A stretch of 64,000 nucleotides of DNA. It comes from Polytrichum commune. Lineage: Eukaryota; Streptophyta; Polytrichopsida; Polytrichales; Polytrichaceae. The stretch is taken from assembly GCA_950295325.1 (NCBI GenBank), contig OX485804.1, forward strand, positions 6,016,001 through 6,080,000. Reading direction: 5' to 3'. The notes beneath the pieces are model-generated. The model saw only the letters and a program-made list of their open reading frames with translations. It was not told the DNA's origin and did not search any database. Positions within the stretch are counted from its first letter, which is position 1. Each line of letters begins with the position of its first letter. Below are positions 12,126 to 23,604 of this stretch, piece after piece. The translations under genes and the position numbers were made by a program.

Positions 12126-13284
12126 GGCAGGGAACCCGAATCCATTACCTCGTTCAAAATGCCCTTGAAATTTTAAAAGCCCATTGAAAATAAAACATGC
12201 TTCATACACCAAGAAACAACACAAACACAAACACAAAAACAAACAAACAAACAAACAAACAAACAAACAAAACATGGCTCTCACATGTCCAGAATAAAGC
12301 ACAGAAAGCAGGACTGTACAAGAAACTAGTCAGGATAAACCACACCCAAACATGAACAATTATGGCCTGTTATCAGCACATATTACCAATAAATGCTACC
12401 TGCTGTAAGGTGACTAAAGATGCAACACGTTCTGTCCCGCTTCCTGAGCCTGGCACAGGTTGACCAGAATCGTCAACAATCAAAGGTTCAATCTTCCAAG
12501 TCCCCTCAAATTTCTTCATAAACCCAGTTTTTGCTAGCCAATACTTCACCTGTACAAATAAGACAAATTTACCATACAAGTTAGTGTATGTTCACTCCAA
12601 GTAAAAATGTTTGTTATAACAGTGTCGTAATGCATATTATACTGCTGGTTACAGCAAGTTCATATTGCCAACAGAATGATGACAAGCAGATATACCTAAA
12701 CAAAAAATTAGGACCTAGCGAAGTCCTAGCAAAAAAATGTGCAAAAAATGTTCACTAGACTTGCACAATGAAGATGGCTGGGGTCTCGTGAAGAGGGAGA
12801 TGTTCATTAAATTGCATCTGAACCTTGATAATTTCAAATTCCTCACCGTATGTGTGCTTCTATCCTGGTCCACAAAGACACAGGCGCTAAGTGTGCCAGA
12901 AAGCCACAAAAATCTCCAACTTGCTAGTTGCTCCAGTTCCACTAGTTGGCGGTCGCCATCATCCTCAAGCACTTTCCTATATTTCACCTCCTGCAAAAGT
13001 CCTAGCGAGACACAACTGATCATCTTTCATATTCCGTCAGAGAATTTAGAGATAAATATAGTAAATAGGGTGGCTGCCGGTAAATAAGATGTAAACAGGG
13101 TTTAATAAATTCACTTAAGGAACATCTAAACATTATCATGTGAGTGTTCATCAAATTTGCGAAAAATATATAATATACATATCACTTATAGCTGCCCCAC
13201 TGAAAATATCCATTTGCCGCACGTGGTATGAACAAAAACACATATACAGTAGACATGCATAAATCCAACATAGCAATAATCTGG

Positions 13285-14060
13285 ACACCTATATTTGAGT
13301 GGTATGTGGTGAGGTGTGGATCTAAGGGCCACATCACACGCGAGACTGAGAACCCGTGACCATTACACTTCAAGCACTCTCATTGGTGGAAAGGGCGGAG
13401 ATGGTCCAAGTTTGCTTCACACTACACTTGAGGGACCAATGGAGTATGTGAATGCAAGATGGATGTAAAGTCTACATGAACTCCTACATAGCATCAAATG
13501 GATCATGTTTCATAGTCACTTTGACTATTTTCAAAAACCACCTCTTGGAGGTAGGCCTAACATAAAACCAGGAGACCACGGCATTCCAAACGCTCACAAC
13601 TGTTGATTTATTCTAATTTAACATGCATAGGACCCGCATGAATAGAAATTCATTGAAATAGCATTTGGTTGAGGGCCAGGTCACATATGACTTCACACTA
13701 CACTTGAGGGTCCGTGACCACACTACATGATTTTGGAGGTGTCTTGGGGACGGCCTTTGGACACTTTCTTTTGGGCTCTCACGATTTCATGGTCACGGCT
13801 CTTGGCTCGTGTGTGAAGTGGCCCTCAGAACGGACACCACAAGAGATTGGACTACATGCTCGAAATATGTTAACCATTGTAGACCACCTAATAAGCTAGA
13901 ATATCTTTACTTTGATAAAAAATAAGATATTCATATGAGCTCCGATAATTATGAGGCAAATGCCTACGGTCATGATTTGGGTTTTGCTAATTATCTCTCA
14001 TGATTTGCGTGTTTCATATTCTACAAGAAGTGGGTGCAGAGACAAAAGTGTCCAAATAAC
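13285..14060. repeat. Dispersed repeat family R1, copy in DUF220 intron 3
   Basis: Two pieces (about 13285-13345 and 13826-14060) match repeat copies near 18544, 23636, 24235, 32405, 32760 and 35570. Marker strings are ATTTGAGTGGTATGTGGT, AGATTGGACTA and GAAGTGGGTGCAGAG. Unrelated sequence separates the two pieces, which suggests an insertion into an older element. Confidence 0.6.
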
Positions 14061-15299
14061 ATGCATCTACCTTAGTGCCACCCCAAGCTCAAGACAAACA
14101 AATATGTACAATAATGTGACATTCCAGGCAAGCAGAAGCGTAAAGACACAATCAGTGAAGACTGACCTGGATGTTTTTGAAGACACGCTTGTTGTGGGGA
14201 TCGGTGAGGATATTGTAGACTGCGTCGGGGGGGATCCCTATTTTAAACCGTGAATCAAACTTGCACAGTGTTCCTTTTGGAACTGTCACCTGCAGCCTCC
14301 ATGCACCGCCTGTGCTTTTATATTATCTCATAGCTTCCATTTCAAATTATGAACTATTAACTAATAAATAGAGTTATTTTTTTAAGGGGGCAATCAAATA
14401 TTAGTTGAAGAGGAGAATAGATAATGTAGAGGTCAATGTGAATTTATGTAGATCAAAATATAAGGCACAGGAAGAAAAAGATGCTGAAGCTTTTGATTCT
14501 TAAATTGTTCTCCGCACTTTTATTCTGGTGCCTGACTCAACAGTAAAAAATACCTGGAGATCTGGAGTCTCATCAACCCAATGGTTGTTGAGCCGCCATG
14601 CTGCAACTTGGCTCTCCAATCGTTGCATTAAGGTCGGAGCTTCTCCCTCCACACCAAATCCTGAAAAAGTTTGAGTTTCCCTAATTTTTGTAGGTTCTGC
14701 TAACCGCTCTGTGGTTGCAAAATTCATCTTTTTTGGCTGCACCATGTTTGACCACATTTCCAGAGAGTGTTGGGCACCCTGCTCTCTCACACAATCAACA
14801 CACCACACCACAACCCATTCTACATCAACTTTCGATTCAGAATTAAAAAAACTATATTGAGAGTCAGCAATTCACGCCAACATCCAAAACTCCAAGACCA
14901 ACTGACACAAATGAATGTGGCAACTCAGACAAAAGTCCTCTATGAAGGCCACCCTGTGATGATGACAAAATTCATAGATCATGCCACCACCCAACCCTCC
15001 AACTCGATAGACCCCAAAATTTTGATAATCCGAGAATTGCACTTCTTCAGAAATGCAAATGACCCGACTTACTTTCCCACATCTCACACCCAAAAAGTGC
15101 TTGGTGGGTTCAGTAAGGTCAAACTACATTATCACCTGCCTCAAGACTTTCTTGCAGAAACCAAAACATCAAGAAGCAGCTACATCTCTATCATCCTGCA
15201 GATGGTAACCTACATCATCACCTGTTCTTGCAGAAACCAAAACCTCAGAAAAAGCAACAAGCAACTGCATCTCTAAATACGTATCTTTCATCCTGGAAC

Positions 15300-16036
15300 G
15301 AGTTGATGGTAAGAGTTTTCAGCTCTCTCTTACTACCTTAATGGCACCAAATTTGGCAACCCGGCCTAAAAGTTAACCAACCAAGAAAAATTGGGGTGAG
15401 AGAGATGTGGGGAGCAAAGTTGGGTTCTCTGCATTTGTGAAGATTTGTGATTTTCAGATGATCAGAATGTGGGGTCGGTAGGATTTGAATTTATTGGGTT
15501 TTGAAGTATGGTCAAAATCCACCATTGCTTGTTATTGCAGAAACCAAACCATCAAGAATCAACAAGCAACTAGATGTACACCTATCATTCTGCAACTTGA
15601 TGGTAGAAAATAAGTTCAGTTCTTTGTAATTTACCTTGGTGACACCAAATTTGGTAACCCAGCCTAAAAGTTCCAAAACCCAAAACTCCAAATTCTACCG
15701 ACCCCACAATCCGATCATCTGAGAATTGCAAACTACACAAATGCACATGACCCAACTTACATTCCTACATCTCTCACCCAAATTTGCTTGGTGGGTTAAG
15801 TATGGCCAAAATACATGAGCTGCCTCAAGACTTTCTTGCGGAAACTAAACCAAACCAAACCAAACCAAACCATCAAGAAGCAGCGAGCAACTACATGTAT
15901 ATCTATCTATCTTTCATTCTGCAACTTGATGGTAAAAGTTTTTGAGGTCTTCTTGATTTACCTTGATGACACCCTGCAGCTTGGTGCCTACCCATGCTGC
16001 AGGTGCTTCCATCAAGTCCTGGGGTCGACCACCTAA
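15300..16036. repeat. Tandem decayed copies of the exon 1 / intron 1 border in the DUF220 gene
   Basis: The string around the exon 1 donor of the DUF220 gene (about 15925-15990) recurs in decayed form at about 15300-15370 and 15600-15670. Read on the minus strand, each copy gives a short WVTKF-G-IK-like peptide followed by a GT splice donor. The flanking sequence (ATCAAGAAGCAGC..., CAAGACTTTCTTGC) recurs as well, also at about 15140-15260. The spacing is about 300-330 bp. Confidence 0.65.
15373..15795. repeat. Inverted repeat, arms ~130 bp, in DUF220 intron 1
   Basis: The left arm at about 15373-15508 and the right arm at about 15666-15795 are imperfect reverse complements separated by about 155 bp. 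Matching blocks include TGTGGGGTCGGTAG against CTACCGACCCCACA, and TCAGATGATC against GATCATCTGA. Transcribed as part of the intron it could fold into a long hairpin. Confidence 0.75.
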
Positions 16037-16063
16037 CCCTCTTCTTCCTCCACTGTCCGCCAT

Positions 16064-18024
16064 AGCTCAAGCTCAAAATCTACAATGTACTCACAATCAC
16101 AAATGGCATGGACACTCATCTCTGCCATTTCAACACTTAACTTATCCTGTGGTATTTGAGATATTTCTCCAATTTTTGGATGACTCAGTCGACCGACTTT
16201 TGTAGTATGTGTGTTGTGGATTTTAGCAGTTATCAATGCTTGGGGAGAGCTTTTGAGTACCGTGCGCTTTGAACGCAGGGCGGTGAGGGATGCCAGCAAG
16301 TGGCTCCTGTTGGCTTGCCTTTCGCGGAAAGAAGAGTTTGCTGGAATGATTTTTCTTGCACAAATTGTGCTACTTAACTTCTGCAGTTCGGAAAGGGTGA
16401 CTGCGAAGGCTTTTATGCATTTGCCGTTCCAAAGTTCGATACAAAATGGCCCACGAAATTAATTCATATGCGCGGGGGCAATGGGTCGGGATTTGGAAGA
16501 ACATGAGTTCAATTTATCTGTATTTTAGAATGTCTTAAAATAATGAGGGCACTTGTGTGTTGATGCACTAGCCGTTTCAAAGTTCTGCCTTGGCTTGATA
16601 TTTATATAATTAACCTACTATACATTTAACAGTGACTGTGTGCATGATGTAATGCATGTAATAGTAATTTCATCCAAGTTATACAGTTTTGTAGCCTCAC
16701 TTTCATCCAAGTTAACACTGATTGAGGTGAATTCATTGCAGAGGGGAGCATAACTTTTTTGAGTTCTCTTAACGGTTAACATTTGACACTTACAAGTGTA
16801 TTTTTTGAAGCTTTTTTAGGGAGCGCAATTTTCCTTAACACATATCAAGGTAACACTTATCGAGGGTGGATTGTATGGGGTTTCATCTTACTTTTGGGAA
16901 CATATTGTTTCGAGGGTACTATTCCGGCTTGTAATACCCAACTCTATTGATGTTACACCTTTCATCCAGAGCATTCAAACACTTCAAAAGGAAATAGGAT
17001 CTTGGCATGCACAAGAATCTCATCAAACCACTATAGATTCGTTCTTCCATCATGCTTGGATGTACATGACATTTATATCTTATGTATTTTCATCCTTTAT
17101 TTATATAAGTATTATTTTTAAAATTCCAAAGTCACATATTGTAAGTGCTATTCATGTATGTGTTATTCATGTAATTGTTACAAATTGTCGATACTACCCC
17201 CAATAAGTGTAAAAGTGTTACCACCACATAAGTGTTATAATTTTCCTTGCTCCGAATTGTTATCAAATATCGAGGGTGGACTATAGTAAGATGTAAAGGA
17301 TGTCTCACTAAGGATAGACACATAGGGGAATGGTCGATGCTCAAACAATCTTGGTTTGTAATTTGGACCCTCACTTGTTCACAACTCTTGCTGCTCATTA
17401 ATGAGGGTCCAAATTATTGACTGGAATCATCTTCCTAGTGACCATTCCCTTATACAAAATGGACAATTATCAATAATGACAGGTTGAGTAGACAGTGCAA
17501 GGATGGCCCGAGACATTGATTCATATGTGTAGGCATAATGGGTTACAAGGCAAGACAACACAAGTTCAACCATCTAACTTACTATACACTTTAGAACCCC
17601 TTGATAGTGAAGGTGCATGAGTGTTGAGGCAGTAGTCGTTCCAAAGTTCCAATACGGATAGCTATCTATAGTGGCATGTTAAGCAGACAATGCAGAGAGG
17701 GCACAGGACAATGATTCACATGCATGGGTGCAACATGCCGGGATGACACATGCGGAAACTATTATGGTTTATTAATAAGATAAGTGCATCTATTAATGAA
17801 CATTTTTTTTGGATTTCAACATGTGTAAAGTAGAAGTTTGATAACAAAATTGAAAATTATAGGAACACATGAACACATCAACCAAAACATTACTAAGCCT
17901 CATATTATCATCATAGGGAGGAGATAATATGGCCATGGACTAGCAATAAGCATGTTGTGATTCTCAAAAAACAACATGCCTAATTTGTAGTGTTGTGGGT
18001 AAGGTCCCCATGGAGCATGACATT
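16064..18024. other. Intergenic between divergent DUF220 and PCD genes
   Basis: Contains the 5' flank of the DUF220 gene. I see no gene. There are a few short recurring strings: TATCGAGGGTGGA at about 16857 and 17267, and CGTTCCAAAGTTC at about 16427 and 17630. Confidence 0.4.
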
Positions 18025-18210
18025 TTTTATTTTAATTTATTTTAATTTTTATTGGCTCTGTCTGTAGGACAGAGACTATGCATCAACTTCTTTGTTTTAA
18101 GAGCAAATTTCCTAACCACTTTGTGTTCACACTTGGACGTTACTTGTTCTTGTTATTTTTGGTCCACTTTATTTAATGTGGATGTTAACTATATATATAT
18201 ATATATAACA
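18025..18210 (-). repeat. Dispersed repeat, inverted copy of the block at 59740-60080
   Basis: Read on the minus strand it matches about 59940-60085: AAGTGGTTAGGAAATTTGCTC, GATGCATAGTCT and GTTAACATCCACATTAA-type strings are shared. A short (TA)n run lies at about 18190-18207. No coding content. Confidence 0.6.
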
Positions 18211-18543
18211 CTATAATTGCTCCCTAAAATGCATTGAAAGAAATATAGTTAACTATAGTTATTTCGGTAGTTCTTGATTATTTATTCTAAAAATTTCGGG
18301 TGATAAATCAGTAGCTTTAATCCTTGACTTGCATTGGAGAAGAAGGTGCACAAAATCCAAGAAAGGTTTGGTATAGTAAATAACCATGGATTGGCATGAG
18401 CAAAGTGGACAACTATAATTGTAATCTTTCATAGTAAAGGACAAAGCCTCATGGTTCTACCGTTTTCTTGTTAGGAAAGGATGAAGACACATGAGGCTTA
18501 GCAAAGTTATGACATGAGGAACATAAACATTATAGTATGTAGG

Positions 18544-18925
18544 TGTTATGCGGTTACTTCTCTAAATCGGACCCCTACATTCGATTGATATGTGGTTCGG
18601 TGGGGATCAAAGAGCAAACATCATGGAGACACATGTTTAAATAAGATTGGAGTATGTCTTCAAATATTAATAACCACTCTACACTTAATAATGAACACAA
18701 CTAGGAGGACCTATGTATCCAATTAAGAAATCAACAAACATGCACTTCCGACAACCATGAATAATGCAAGGGAGGTCCGATTTTCGATCTGGTTTTTCCA
18801 TATGTTTCATCGTAGACTTGCTAATGCAACACGAGTTCTGTTGTGTAAATCTAATCGGTAGGAGTTGGAGAACATGAAAAAGGATCCAAATAACACCCAC
18901 ACACCTTAAGGGTCTATTATACATG
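18544..18925 (+). repeat. Dispersed repeat family R1 (copy)
   Basis: Almost full-length similarity to about 32760-33140. Shared strings include AACATCATGGAGACACATGT, GGAGGACCTA, GTGTAAATCT and TAGGAGTTGGAGAA, and both end at ACATACCTTAAG-like bases. No transposase is visible. It is likely a non-autonomous element. Confidence 0.65.
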
Positions 18926-19166
18926 ACAAGTTGGGGATTCCTCATTCCTTAGCAAACTATGGCCGAATCCTTGACTGCCACATGGCCATAACTTTTTTAT
19001 ACCTCACCCTTTCACCTTTTCACTTCTCACTTCATGTTTTAGATTTATATCAGTCCAACATTGGATTCATTTCGTGTTTCATGTACATGGGGCCCAAGCT
19101 AAGGTTTGTCCATCAAGCTTATTTATTATACATGACAAGTAGGGTTCCACGTCTCAGTGCCACTGC

Positions 19167-19172
19167 CACGTG
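19167..19172. promoter_or_regulatory. G-box CACGTG upstream of the PCD gene
   Basis: A palindromic CACGTG sits inside GCCACGTGGCA about 480 bp before the proposed start codon at 19645. Plant bZIP and bHLH factors bind this core. A single occurrence is weak evidence. It lies in the second of two tandem relatives (about 18915-19120 and 19127-19240), and only this copy has the perfect core. Confidence 0.3.
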
Positions 19173-19644
19173 GCATCATGTTTCCCTCACCTTTTCACCT
19201 TTTACCCCTTTACATTTCAAGCTTTCCCTTAAATTTTAGGAAATATTTTCTATGTCACTCCAACATCGAGCATCATCATATAGTCATTATTATTATAGTT
19301 AAAGTGGTATAAAAGAGAAAAATTTCAAGGAAAAACCAAAAAACCCACTGCATGCATGTTGAAGGCAAGAACAACAAGCAGATTGCATCACAGATCTTAT
19401 CATCCACCTAGACTCTTCACGGTCACACAAATCCACACACACACAAAGAAAAACGAAAACGAAAGCAACAACAAAAACAATAAAAAATAGCACCACCTAC
19501 AATCAGATTCTGCTTCAGAATTTGCCCTGGTTGACTCATAAAAGAATCAGATGCCGTGGCTAAAGGTTGGGTGTAAGTGAGTTGGGGTTCAGGAGGAGCT
19601 TCAACATCACAGAGCTTCAATTGTTTTTTTAGGGTCGTTCACAG

Positions 19645-22600
19645 TTGTTTGTTGTTTTTTGGATGTGGAGGATGCAAATTCAACTTGCAGGCCGAGTTGG
19701 AGCTCTTTGGAGCTTGGCTCCTCCTTCACCAGCAAAGCTACACATTTTGCACACTGCTGTGGTACCCATTTCCTGTCCCAAAAATTTCCCCCTTTTTTTT
19801 CTACTTAGGAATTGGTGGTTGGAAGTTTCCCATCTTGCAGTCTGCTCTAGGATTGTGCTGTCAAAGATGATGCTGTCAAACACCGATGCGCACATGTTTT
19901 TGTTTTGTTTTGTTTTGTTTCTTTTAACTTCCCTTGAAGGTTTAAGATTTTCAAGCTATCTTGTGAGAGGGTTGATGGCTTGCCTGAAAAGCTTATCAGG
20001 TTCTTTACGCATCAAAGGTTCAGATGTCATGTTGAGAAGCATTGGTGACAGTAACCATTTCCTCTCCCTTAAAAAAATAAAATCTTTCTTCGGAATCGGT
20101 GATTGGAGATTTCTCATCTTGCAGTCTGCTGTAAGTTTATGATATCAAATATGATGCCTTGCACCGATGTGCACATGTTTTTGTTTTGTTGTGTTTTGGT
20201 TCTTTTTACTTCCTTTGAAGGTTCAAGAATTTAAAGCTATCTTGTGAGAGGGTTGATGGTTTGCCTGAAAATCTTGTCAGGTTCTTCCCGCATCATTATA
20301 GTATTCAGATGTTGAGAAGGATCAGAGACATTAACCCTGAAATTCATGAGAATTTGTTTGACCAAAATCTGTCTGCTTGGAGTACAGTACTTTTTTTTAG
20401 CGTTTTGGGGAATCCTAACATGTCTGTTCCTACGGAATGCTTATTTGTTCTGCATGTTGTGTAATTTAAAATAAGTCTCCTCTTGTTTCTTTGTTTAAAG
20501 TCTCCTCTTATGGTGTTTTTTTGTTTTGTTTTGTTTTACATTCCTTGAAGGTTTAAGAATTTAAGCTATGTTTGGAGAGGGTTGATGGCTTGGCTGAAAA
20601 GCTTGTTAGGTTCTTCACGCATCAATATAATATTAAGATGTCCGGAAGGAGAGTCAGTAACATCAACTCTGAAATTCTTGAGAACAAACTTGAGCAAATT
20701 CTGTCTTCTTGGAGTTCAGTACTTTTTTTAGGTTTTTATGGGGTCCTTACATCTCTCTATGTCACTCAAAGGCTTATTTGTTTTGCATTTTTTGTAATTT
20801 GAGATAGCCTCTTTTGCTTGAAAGGTTCTCTTTGTTCTTATACTTCAGTAGGTCAAGCATCTTACTCTTGAGCAAAAATCCTCGAATTGAGCAAGCGTCT
20901 TATTGATCCTAGTTGTTCTGTCCAATGTTAGATCTGGTCGTTGGAATCCTCAGTTGTGATGAATATCATATCCCACAGTAGGATTGCACTGCAAAATGGA
21001 AGTTTCATTATGAACCTCTCTCCAGTGATGCTTCAATGTTGTGATCTTTAACCAGTTACATTGGCAAATCCTGACCCTAAATCCAGTGGAATGGAGGCCA
21101 GCAAGGGTTTTGGTGTCAAGGGATACTTCAATGTTGTCTTTCCAGTTTCAATTTATTTATTTATAAATTATAAATTTTTATAGGCGCTCCAAATCAAGCC
21201 CTTCCAGTGATACTTTAATGTTGTCTTTACCCAGTTACACAAATTTTATTGAACCTGGCTTTTTGTGTACAGCGGACACATATTTCCTTTACAGGATCAG
21301 TTAAGGGGAGGCCAGCAAGGCTTATGGAGTCAAAAGATGGATGGGTCTCACTCCGATGTGCCAGTCAAGGTGTGCCACCTGTTTGTGATCATTTAAAAAT
21401 TATGTTACGATATAGATTTCTTAATTCTTGATGAATTCTTAGTTCTTCATTTGTGCCCTTCTCAACATCTGCCTCGAACTTCATACTGCTGTAACGTGAC
21501 AACTTTGAACTAGGTAATGGATGTGAGGTAGGTATTGGATACTGGGCACATACTACTACAGCCAATGACAGGGCGATATCTGTCCATTAATGGACGTAGT
21601 GGTTGGGCTGGGCGGGGCCATCATTTGTGGGTGATAATGTGCCCCCTCGTATCCAATCAGGAACAGAAAATTCAGAAAAATCGGTTGGCCTGACATCTAC
21701 GTCCATAGATTTAGTTGGCAATGAAGAAGTTGTATGCAAGGTAGGTATTGTGTAACCTACTGCTACAGAAAATGGCAAGGCGATATGTGTCCATTACTAG
21801 ATGTAGTGGTTAGGCTAGGCCATGGCAAGGCCATCAAATACGAGTGATTATGTGCCTCCTTGTATCCAACCAGGAACAGAAACGTGATTTGACCACCTCA
21901 TTTTGGACATAGAATCAAATGGCAATTTGCAGCTAATATGAAGAAGTTGTCTGATTTAAAACTGTCCCTCTGCAATCCTTTTGGGTTCTTTACAAGTCAG
22001 TTGAGGCATCCATAATTCCAACATTAAAATAAAATAGAATAACATAATGTTTTGATGCAGAAGCTGTCTCTGAGATGGATTTAGGGAAGAAAAAGTGTAT
22101 CCCTTGTGAGACTGGCAAGCTTCAGCCCTTGTCTACAGAAGTCGCCCACTCGATGCTATTGAAGGTTTTTATATCTTCCAAGTTTGATGTTGTTTCATAT
22201 GGGAAGTGCAATAGTTTTGATTCAGGTTACACATATTTGTATCATCAATTTGTACTCATTCATGATCAGTGTTTCTTGTGATTCCTGGTGGCTTTCTGAT
22301 AAAAAGGATTCAATAGTCACATGAACTTATGGGGTATTGGCAGGTTCCAGGTTGGGAGATCCAAGACATTGATGGTGTCCTGCAGCTAAACAGAAGTTGG
22401 AAAGCAAAGAGTTTTGTGAAAGGCCTCGAGATATTGAAGAAAGTGGCTGATGTGGCAGAAGCAGAAGGTTTGTGAAGTCCTGAAATTTTATGTGCATTTG
22501 ATGTTTTATTGAGTTTCTAAGAGAGAGAGAGGCAATGAATCTGTGTATGAATCGTTATAACATTGTGTTGCTTACAGTGAACTGCATGTGCGAAAGGCTT

Positions 22601-23466
22601 GAAATTTGCATAACTTACAGTGAACTGTATGAATTGTTACAAAATTGTGTAAACTTGGAGGACAAAATTGTATTAGAATATGGCTCTCAAACATGGCTCT
22701 CAACAATAGACCTCTCATTTTTCAATTCAAAGTTGATTTTGTGTCCTCTTTAGAATTATGTCTATGGTATGTGATAAGCTGCTTGTTATTTCACTTGTCA
22801 CAAATTTAACTGTTTTAGGCAGCCAATGTTGTTTTCTGCACTGTTGGAAGAGAAACATTTTGTCATACTTGTCACATTCTGAATGTGCTGGCTTGGTGTG
22901 CAGGACATCACCCAGACCTTCATCTAGTGAATTGGAACCAATTAAGCATAAACATCTCAACGCATGCAGTTGGTACGACCATATTTCTAAACCTTGGCAC
23001 CTTTCCATTTAAGATTTTGTCACGATGTTGCATGGATCTATGATTTGGAGGCGGTTAAAAGATGGAGTCTTGCTATTTAATTTACAATAAAGGATTTAGA
23101 AAACAAAAGCACCCCTGCATATTAGGCACAAAGAAGTAACAATCATCAAGATACGAGCTTTATTTTCAAAATGGTGGGATGTCTAGAGATTAACTCAAGT
23201 TCTTGCTTTTTGGTTTGCAAAAGGAAAGCGTGCTTGAGGCATGTCTCCAAAATGGTGGATGTGTAGAGAGGAACTTATTTCTCAACAAGCTCAATACCCT
23301 GTATTGTGGTCTTTCATCATTTCTAACCGTTGCCTTTCTTCGTGTAGGTGGATTGACAGAAAATGATTTCATTTTAGCAGCGAAACTGAGTGCTCTGGAT
23401 CTCACTGAATTTGTTCGGAAGCCCAAAGTTCCGAAGGAGCCAAACGCACCTCCTGCAGCTGTATAA
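19645..23466 (+). CDS. Pterin-4a-carbinolamine dehydratase (PCD/DCoH), organelle-targeted form
   Basis: Certain exons are 22061-22164, 22344-22467, 22904-22972 and 23348-23466. An upstream exon ending at 21369 fits by phase: its last G completes the GAA codon at 22061. It starts at 21295 or 21273. A tentative first exon at 19645-19761 would give a basic, Leu/Ala-rich presequence (MWRMQIQLAGRVGALWSLAP) and joins in phase only to 21273. The core shows DLGKKKCIPCETGKLQPL, then VPGWEIQDIDGVLQLNRSW, then GHHPDLHLVNWNQLSINIS, then GGLTENDFILAAKL. The HH and D-H metal-free active-site pattern of the family is kept. A Ser replaces the usual Trp in the WTHAIG motif. The enzyme dehydrates 4a-hydroxy-tetrahydropterin to recycle pterin cofactor. 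Confidence is high for the core and low for the first exon. Confidence 0.85.
19808..20802 (+). repeat. Three tandem copies of a ~285-350-bp coding-looking unit
   Basis: Copies begin at about 19808, 20092 and 20440-20516. Each has GATTGGAGATTTCTCATCTTGCAG-like bases (first two copies), then a GTTTTGTTTTGTTTT run, then CCTTGAAGGTTTAAGA, then an open stretch translating as VDGL-EKLVRFF-HQ, then MLRRI-DINPEI-EN, then LSAWS-VLF. Copies 2 and 3 keep this frame open for about 65-75 codons, and copy 1 is shorter. I do not recognise the peptide. It sits in the presumed first intron of the PCD gene. Confidence 0.7.
21000..21345 (+). repeat. Tandem duplication of ~190 bp covering an upstream PCD exon
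   Basis: The block at about 21015-21135 (TCCAGTGATGCTTCAATGTTG, then GGAGGCCAGCAAGG, then GTCAAGGGAT) recurs at about 21205-21340 (TCCAGTGATACTTTAATGTTG, then GGAGGCCAGCAAGG, then GTCAAAAGATGG). The second copy contains the supported PCD exon that ends at 21369. The first is a decayed relative without a good donor. Confidence 0.65.
21535..21930 (+). repeat. Tandem pair of a ~195-bp dispersed repeat in a PCD intron
   Basis: Two head-to-tail copies at about 21535-21720 and 21735-21930 share CAGGGCGATATCTGTCCATTA-like, GTAGTGGTTGGGCTGGGC-like and CCTCGTATCCAATCAGGAAC-like strings. An inverted relative is at 11895-12125. No coding content. Confidence 0.65.
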
Positions 23467-23604
23467 AAAGAGACACAATACAGTAGTGGTGTTGTGGCTC
23501 TGGAATGATTTTCCTGCAGATGGAGATTTGTACAGTTTAGTTTATTTTTTAGTGCATTTTGAGACCAACTATGCACTGGCAGGTGTATCTTTATCATATG
23601 TTAG

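Larger units (their letters stand above)
11617..16063 (-). pseudogene. DUF220 (SRPBCC/START-like) protein gene with a one-base frameshift in exon 4
   Basis: On the minus strand the exons are 16063-15962, 14778-14554, 14289-14167, 12990-12761, 12549-12400 and 11883-11617. All borders are GT-AG and phase 0. The reading frame starts MADSGGRRGLGGRPQD and ends RSD. An intact form would be 365 aa. Family signs are the helix-grip core ([20 protein letters not shown], then YRKVLEDDGDRQLVE and SWRFLWLSGTLS), GFMKKFEGTWKIEPL, and the closing VPPPPFVGYVRGITTKTTE helix. Plant DUF220 proteins have no established function; the fold suggests binding of a hydrophobic ligand. Exon 4 is 230 nt where 231 is needed. 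The frame shifts between FVDQD and KHTYGEEFEII at about 12857-12864. This is either a real lesion or an assembly error. The remaining exons look well conserved. Confidence 0.7.

Noticed and set aside
12857-12864. Explaining the DUF220 exon 4 frame change by a tiny intron
   Set aside because: No GT-AG pair of workable size is present. A GTGAGG donor just downstream would discard the conserved KHTYGEEFEII-VQ segment, which joins in phase to exon 5, so a one-base lesion is simpler.
14767-15276. 169-codon plus-strand open frame
   Set aside because: It overlaps exon 2 of the minus-strand DUF220 gene and then runs through duplicated intron repeats. No domain is seen.
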